From Sphingomonas sanxanigenens DSM 19645 = NX02 (GTDB lineage Bacteria; Pseudomonadota; Alphaproteobacteria; Sphingomonadales; Sphingomonadaceae), in assembly GCF_000512205.2 (NCBI RefSeq), contig NZ_CP006644.1, positions 496,001-560,000 on the forward strand: 64,000 nt of DNA, given 5' to 3'. The notes below the pieces were generated by a model that was not told the origin of the DNA, searched no databases, and saw only the letters and a list, made by a program, of their open reading frames with translations. Shown one piece after another: positions 60,492-64,000 of the stretch. Each line of letters opens with the position of its first letter. The first letter of the stretch is position 1. The position numbers were made by a program, and so were the translations under genes.

Positions 60492-63280
60492 TTCTCCTGC
60501 TTTCCCAGCATCAGGCGTGCGCCGCCCACGAAGAGCAATGCGAGCGCCATCAGGGCCAGATAGGCCTGGCCGAAACTGGCCATGCCCAGACCCTTGGTGA
60601 ATGTGCCCAGACTGACGATCTGGAACCAGGAGGAGGGAAATGTCAGCCCGATCATATGGCTCGGGCCTGTCAGGGTCGAAACGGGGTAGAGGAGCCCTGA
60701 GAAGTTCACCGACGGGATGAGGCAGATGAGCGACGTCGCGAAGATGGCGGCGACCTGCGAGCGCACAAATGCGGAGATCATCAGCCCGAGCCCGGTGACT
60801 GACAGGATGAAGAGGAAGCCACCGATCAGAAGGGCCGGCAAGGACCCCTTGAGCGGCACTCCCAAAATGAAGACAGTCACGAGGATCAGCGTCACGAAAC
60901 TGATCATCGCCAGAAGGGCATAGGGCATCTGCTTGCCGACCAGGAATGCGCCCAGGCTCGCCGGCGAGGCGTAGAGATTGGTGATCGAACCGATCTCCTT
61001 CTCTCTCACGACCCCAAGGGCCGTCAGCATTGCGGGAATGAGGATCATGCAGAGCATCAGGACGCCCGGCGCCATGGCGTAGATGCTGCGAAACTCCTGG
61101 TTGTAGATGAAGCGGGGTTCGATCGTGGACGAAAGATCAGGGATTGCGAAGAGCTGCGTGGACCGCAGTTGATCGATCGAATAGCGAAGGAGAATGGCCT
61201 CGGCATAAGCGCGCGCGTTCGACGCGGGGAAGGGGCTTGCGCCGTCGATCCGCACGTCGATCGCGGGCCGCCGCCCTGCGGCCAGGTCGCGTCCGAAGCC
61301 GGGGGGTATGTCCAGCACCATCTTGGCCGATGCCTCGCGCAACGCCTGCTCGGCGGCGGCGTCGCTTTGAAGTTCGGGCTCAACCCGGAAATAGCGTGAC
61401 CCTTCAAAATAACGTTGCAGGTCGCGGCTCGCGGCACTGCAGTCATGATCGAGCACGGCAAGGCGGATATTCTGGACGTCGAAGGAAATGCTGTAGGCTG
61501 CAATGCACAGCAGGATGATCGGGCCGATCAGCGCGAAGGCGAGCCGGATGCGATCGCGCATGAGTTCGGTCGCTTCGCGCCGGGCAAAGGCCCAGGCAAA
61601 GCCCGGCCAGTTGCCGGCAGCGGTCGGCAATCGCGGCACGCCCATAGCCATCGCTCGCGCACCGGCGGCCACAGTCGGGGAAGCAGCCGAAGTGTCGGTC
61701 GGCAAGGTAGCGGGGGCCGCAGTCGGCACTTCGTCATTATCCTTCTCGAGGACAGCGATGAACGCATCCTCGAGCCGCTCCGCATCATAACGCTGCGTGA
61801 GTTCCGCCGGCGCGCCGACGGCCAGAACCCGACCACGATGCATCAGCGATATGCGGTCGCACCGTTCCGCCTCGTTCATGAAGTGGGTCGAGACGAATAT
61901 CGTCACCCCTTCGTCGCGCGAGAGCCGGATCAGGTGACGCCAGAACATGTCGCGCGCGGCCGGATCGACGCCGGATGTCGGCTCGTCCAGGATGAGGATC
62001 TCGGGTCGATGGAGGCAGGCGGCAGCGAGTTGCAGGCGTTGCCGTATGCCGAGCGGAAGCGCCGAGGGAACGGCGTCGGCATGGGCCTCGAGCTCGAACT
62101 GGGCAAGCGCGGCCGAAACCAGTTCGCCTGCCTGCGCGCGTGGCACGCGATAGAGCCGCGCATGAAGGACCAAGTTCTGGCGAACCGAAAGCTCTTCATA
62201 GAGGGAGAAGGCCTGCGACATATAGCCCACGCGCATGCGCGTCTCCATGTCTCCGGGGGCGATCGGCCGCCCAAAAAGGCTGGCCGTCCCGTCCGTTGCA
62301 TCGAGCAGGCCGGTCAGCATTTTCATGGTCGTGGTCTTGCCGCAGCCGTTCGAGCCCAGAAAACCGAATATCTCGCCGCGTCCGATGCGAAAGTTCACAT
62401 GATCGACCGCTACGAAATCGCCAAAGCGCCGGGTAAGGTCATGCGCCTCGATTGCCGGCGCCTCGCCCTTGTCCTGCCAGGCCGGCACGACCAGCGCGTC
62501 GCCCGACGGCCGCTTGTCTTGCGGGAGCAGGCGTACATAGGCGGCTTCCAGCGTATCCGCGCCCGCTTCACGCATGATCTCGCCTGTATCCCCTTGCGCG
62601 ATCACCTTGCCATCATCCATCGCCACGAGGTGGCCGAAGCGCTCTGCTTCTTCCATGTAAGCCGTGGAGACGAGCACGGTCATGTCCGGCCGCTCCGCGC
62701 ACATCGCATCCACCAGTTCCCAGAACTGCCGTCGCGACAGGGGATCGACACCCGTGGTGGGCTCATCGAGGATGAGCAGGTCGGGATCGTGGACCAGCGA
62801 GCAACACAGGCCCAGCTTCTGCTTCATGCCGCCCGAAAGCTTGCCGGCGGGCCGGTCCGGAAAGGGAGCGAGTCCCGTCGCGTCCAGCAGGCGCCGCAGA
62901 TGCGCTTCCCGCTCGGCTGCGGACAGTCCGAAGAGGCGCCCGAAGAAGTCGATATTCTCGCGGACGGAAAGCGTCGGGTAGAGATTGCGACCAAGCCCCT
63001 GGGGCATGTAGGCGACGCGGGCAAGGAAATCCTCCCGCTTGCGACGCTCGGCAAGATCGAAGCCGAGAACCGAAAGACGTCCCGTCTGCAGCTTTTTCAC
63101 GCCGGATATGAGGCCGAGCAGCGTCGACTTGCCGACACCGTCGGGCCCGACCAGCGCGGTGGTCTTCCCCTTGGGCAGGGAGAGCGAAACCTCGTTCAGG
63201 GCGACGATACCACCGTATCGATGCGAAAGGCTTTCGATCCGTATCGCCTCTTCGGGGAGGATCTGAGCGGGCGGGATCAT
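60488..63280 (-). CDS. ABC transporter fusion: two ATPase domains plus permease (RbbA/YhiH-like)
   Basis: A 930-residue protein. The first nucleotide-binding domain has Walker A GPDGVGKST (about 45-53), LSGGMKQKLGL and LLILDEPTTGVD. The second has GSNGCGKTT (about 317), a divergent signature LPLGIRQRLQLAAA, ILILDEPTSGVD and the switch histidine in STHFMNEAE. The first domain has STAYMEEAE, lacking that histidine. An acidic/alanine linker (about 520-550) leads to an ABC-2 permease half with its own periplasmic domain. Four-bp overlaps on both sides couple it to the adaptor and to YhhJ. The substrate is unknown. Confidence 0.92.
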   Translation of the reverse strand: MIPPAQILPEEAIRIESLSHRYGGIVALNEVSLSLPKGKTTALVGPDGVGKSTLLGLISGVKKLQTGRLSVLGFDLAERRKREDFLARVAYMPQGLGRNLYPTLSVRENIDFFGRLFGLSAAEREAHLRRLLDATGLAPFPDRPAGKLSGGMKQKLGLCCSLVHDPDLLILDEPTTGVDPLSRRQFWELVDAMCAERPDMTVLVSTAYMEEAERFGHLVAMDDGKVIAQGDTGEIMREAGADTLEAAYVRLLPQDKRPSGDALVVPAWQDKGEAPAIEAHDLTRRFGDFVAVDHVNFRIGRGEIFGFLGSNGCGKTTTMKMLTGLLDATDGTASLFGRPIAPGDMETRMRVGYMSQAFSLYEELSVRQNLVLHARLYRVPRAQAGELVSAALAQFELEAHADAVPSALPLGIRQRLQLAAACLHRPEILILDEPTSGVDPAARDMFWRHLIRLSRDEGVTIFVSTHFMNEAERCDRISLMHRGRVLAVGAPAELTQRYDAERLEDAFIAVLEKDNDEVPTAAPATLPTDTSAASPTVAAGARAMAMGVPRLPTAAGNWPGFAWAFARREATELMRDRIRLAFALIGPIILLCIAAYSISFDVQNIRLAVLDHDCSAASRDLQRYFEGSRYFRVEPELQSDAAAEQALREASAKMVLDIPPGFGRDLAAGRRPAIDVRIDGASPFPASNARAYAEAILLRYSIDQLRSTQLFAIPDLSSTIEPRFIYNQEFRSIYAMAPGVLMLCMILIPAMLTALGVVREKEIGSITNLYASPASLGAFLVGKQMPYALLAMISFVTLILVTVFILGVPLKGSLPALLIGGFLFILSVTGLGLMISAFVRSQVAAIFATSLICLIPSVNFSGLLYPVSTLTGPSHMIGLTFPSSWFQIVSLGTFTKGLGMASFGQAYLALMALALLFVGGARLMLGKQEK

Positions 63281-64000
63281 TTGTCGATCTTGGTGAGGTC
63301 GGGCCAGGGCTGGTGCGTATCGGTGCGCACGAACCCGTCCGCCGTCATGCCGGCCTTCAGCCTTCCGTCCAGGCGACGGGCGAGATCGGGCGCGATCTGC
63401 AGCTTCACCCGGTAGGACAGGTTCTCGCGTTCGCTGGCCGTCTCGACGAATTTGGGCGTGAACTGCGCATCGGGCGCCACAAAGCTGACGCGCGCGGGAA
63501 TGGCGTCGCCAAAACCCTGCGGAAGAATGCGTGCCTCGTCGCCGATCCTGATCTTGCCGGCGACCGAGGCGGGCAGGAAGATGGTGAGCCAGGCATCCTC
63601 GGCATTGACCAGCGACACGATCTTGCCGCCCGGCGGCAACATGGTTCCAGGCTCGACGATCCGATATTCGACGCGCCCGGGCGTCGGTGCGATGATCCGC
63701 AGGTCGGCAAGGCCGGCTCTGGTTTGCGCGATCAGGGCGTCGGCCTGGGCAATGGCCGAGCGTGCCTCGCCGACACCGCCGCCCGCCGCCTGCGCGCCAC
63801 CTTGCGCAGCGCCCAATGCCAGGCGACGCTGCTCCAGCTCGACGTTCGAGACCATGTCGCGATCACGAAGCTTGGCTGTCTCGACCCAGTCGATGCGGGC
63901 GAGCTGGGCCTGGCTGTCCCGCGCGGCGAGCTCCCCTTGCGCGCGCATGAGGGCGGACACTGCCTGTTCGCGCTTGGCAAGCGCTCCGGCGAGTTGTGCC
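63277..64000 (-). CDS. HlyD/YhiI-type periplasmic adaptor, partial at the right edge
   Basis: At least the last 240 residues of a membrane fusion protein, running off the window. Visible are the second arm of the coiled-coil hairpin (ELAARDSQAQLARIDWVETAKLRDRDMVSNVELEQRRLAL), the lipoyl half-motif LADLRIIAPTPGRVEYRIVEPGTMLPPGGKIVSLV, and the beta-barrel ending at the ATPase ATG. The coiled-coil frame stays open up to position 64000. It is the first visible gene of the exporter operon. Confidence 0.9.
   Translation of the reverse strand, partial: AQLAGALAKREQAVSALMRAQGELAARDSQAQLARIDWVETAKLRDRDMVSNVELEQRRLALGAAQGGAQAAGGGVGEARSAIAQADALIAQTRAGLADLRIIAPTPGRVEYRIVEPGTMLPPGGKIVSLVNAEDAWLTIFLPASVAGKIRIGDEARILPQGFGDAIPARVSFVAPDAQFTPKFVETASERENLSYRVKLQIAPDLARRLDGRLKAGMTADGFVRTDTHQPWPDLTKIDK

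Noticed and set aside
61415-63415. Plus-strand frame of 666 codons
   Set aside because: Antisense shadow of the RbbA-like gene, Arg/Gly/His-rich without motifs.
1-64000. CRISPR arrays, tRNA and rRNA genes
   Set aside because: No regularly spaced repeats, cloverleaf-like sequences or conserved rRNA stretches were found on either strand by eye; a covariance-model scan would be decisive.

Overview
The window looks like a chromosomal segment of a high-GC alphaproteobacterium, most likely a sphingomonad (Sphingobium/Novosphingobium/Sphingopyxis-like). This is inferred from the GC-rich coding sequence, many 4-bp stop/start overlaps, the abundance of acyl-CoA catabolic genes with small TetR and LysR regulators, and the insertion-sequence types. 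No rRNA, tRNA or CRISPR array was seen.

Layout, left to right. (1) 1-10.3 kb: a truncated DUF3422 gene, then a co-directional beta-oxidation cluster (thiolase, FadN-type hydroxyacyl-CoA dehydrogenase/enoyl-CoA hydratase, acyl-CoA dehydrogenase, nitronate monooxygenase-like flavoprotein, EtfB, EtfA, PaaI-type thioesterase, polyhydroxyalkanoate-system protein, acyl carrier protein), preceded by a 14-bp palindrome. (2) 10.5-17 kb: a secreted esterase, then a tolC-hlyD-permease-permease export operon with no ATPase gene, divergent from a TetR gene. (3) 17-21 kb: a frameshifted MalT-like LuxR regulator divergent from an aldehyde dehydrogenase. (4) 21-26.6 kb: an accessory patch holding a BrnT/BrnA toxin-antitoxin pair, a serine resolvase, an IS3 remnant, a DUF2147 protein, a GMC oxidoreductase with an odd N-terminus, an AT-rich SUKH gene and a twice-frameshifted MFS pseudogene. 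(5) 26.7-36.2 kb: two divergent units around a perfect 18-bp palindrome. One carries a small catalase-like hemoprotein, an unrecognised protein and a DyP peroxidase. The other carries TetR, a hot-dog thioesterase, a hydroxyacyl-CoA dehydrogenase and oleate hydratase, followed by a copper-type P-ATPase. (6) 36.2-44.6 kb: mobile-element scars (DUF736 and recombinase fragments), a TetR-ohr-quinone oxidoreductase unit with a NemR-like operator, an MDR/LysR pair, a scar with ATPase and GNAT fragments, and a haloacid dehalogenase/NAD-dehydrogenase pair with a divergent LysR gene. (7) 44.7-52.7 kb: an IS110 remnant and a glycerol regulon (glpR, glpD, glpF, glpK) in which a complete IS66 element with 8-bp target duplication has cut the glpD-glpR unit. 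(8) 52.8-54 kb: DUF3649 (frameshifted) and tonB. (9) 54-57.7 kb: an EAL-PAS-PAS protein and a PAS-GGDEF protein separated by a complete IS5-family element. (10) 57.9-64 kb: an RbbA/YhhJ/YhiI-type ABC exporter with an outer-membrane lipoprotein; the adaptor gene runs off the right edge.

The main physiological theme is fatty-acid and glycerol use: acyl-CoA oxidation with its own electron-transfer flavoprotein, oleate hydration, and uptake and oxidation of glycerol. Peroxide and electrophile defence (catalase-like protein, DyP, Ohr, MDR enzymes) and two export systems are interleaved. The module at 26.7-33.7 kb is the best candidate for an undescribed functional system: heme peroxidases and a fatty-acid hydratase sharing one regulator and one operator. 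Insertions, frameshifts and gene stubs cluster at 18-26 kb and 36-57 kb, which suggests ongoing reshaping of these accessory stretches.
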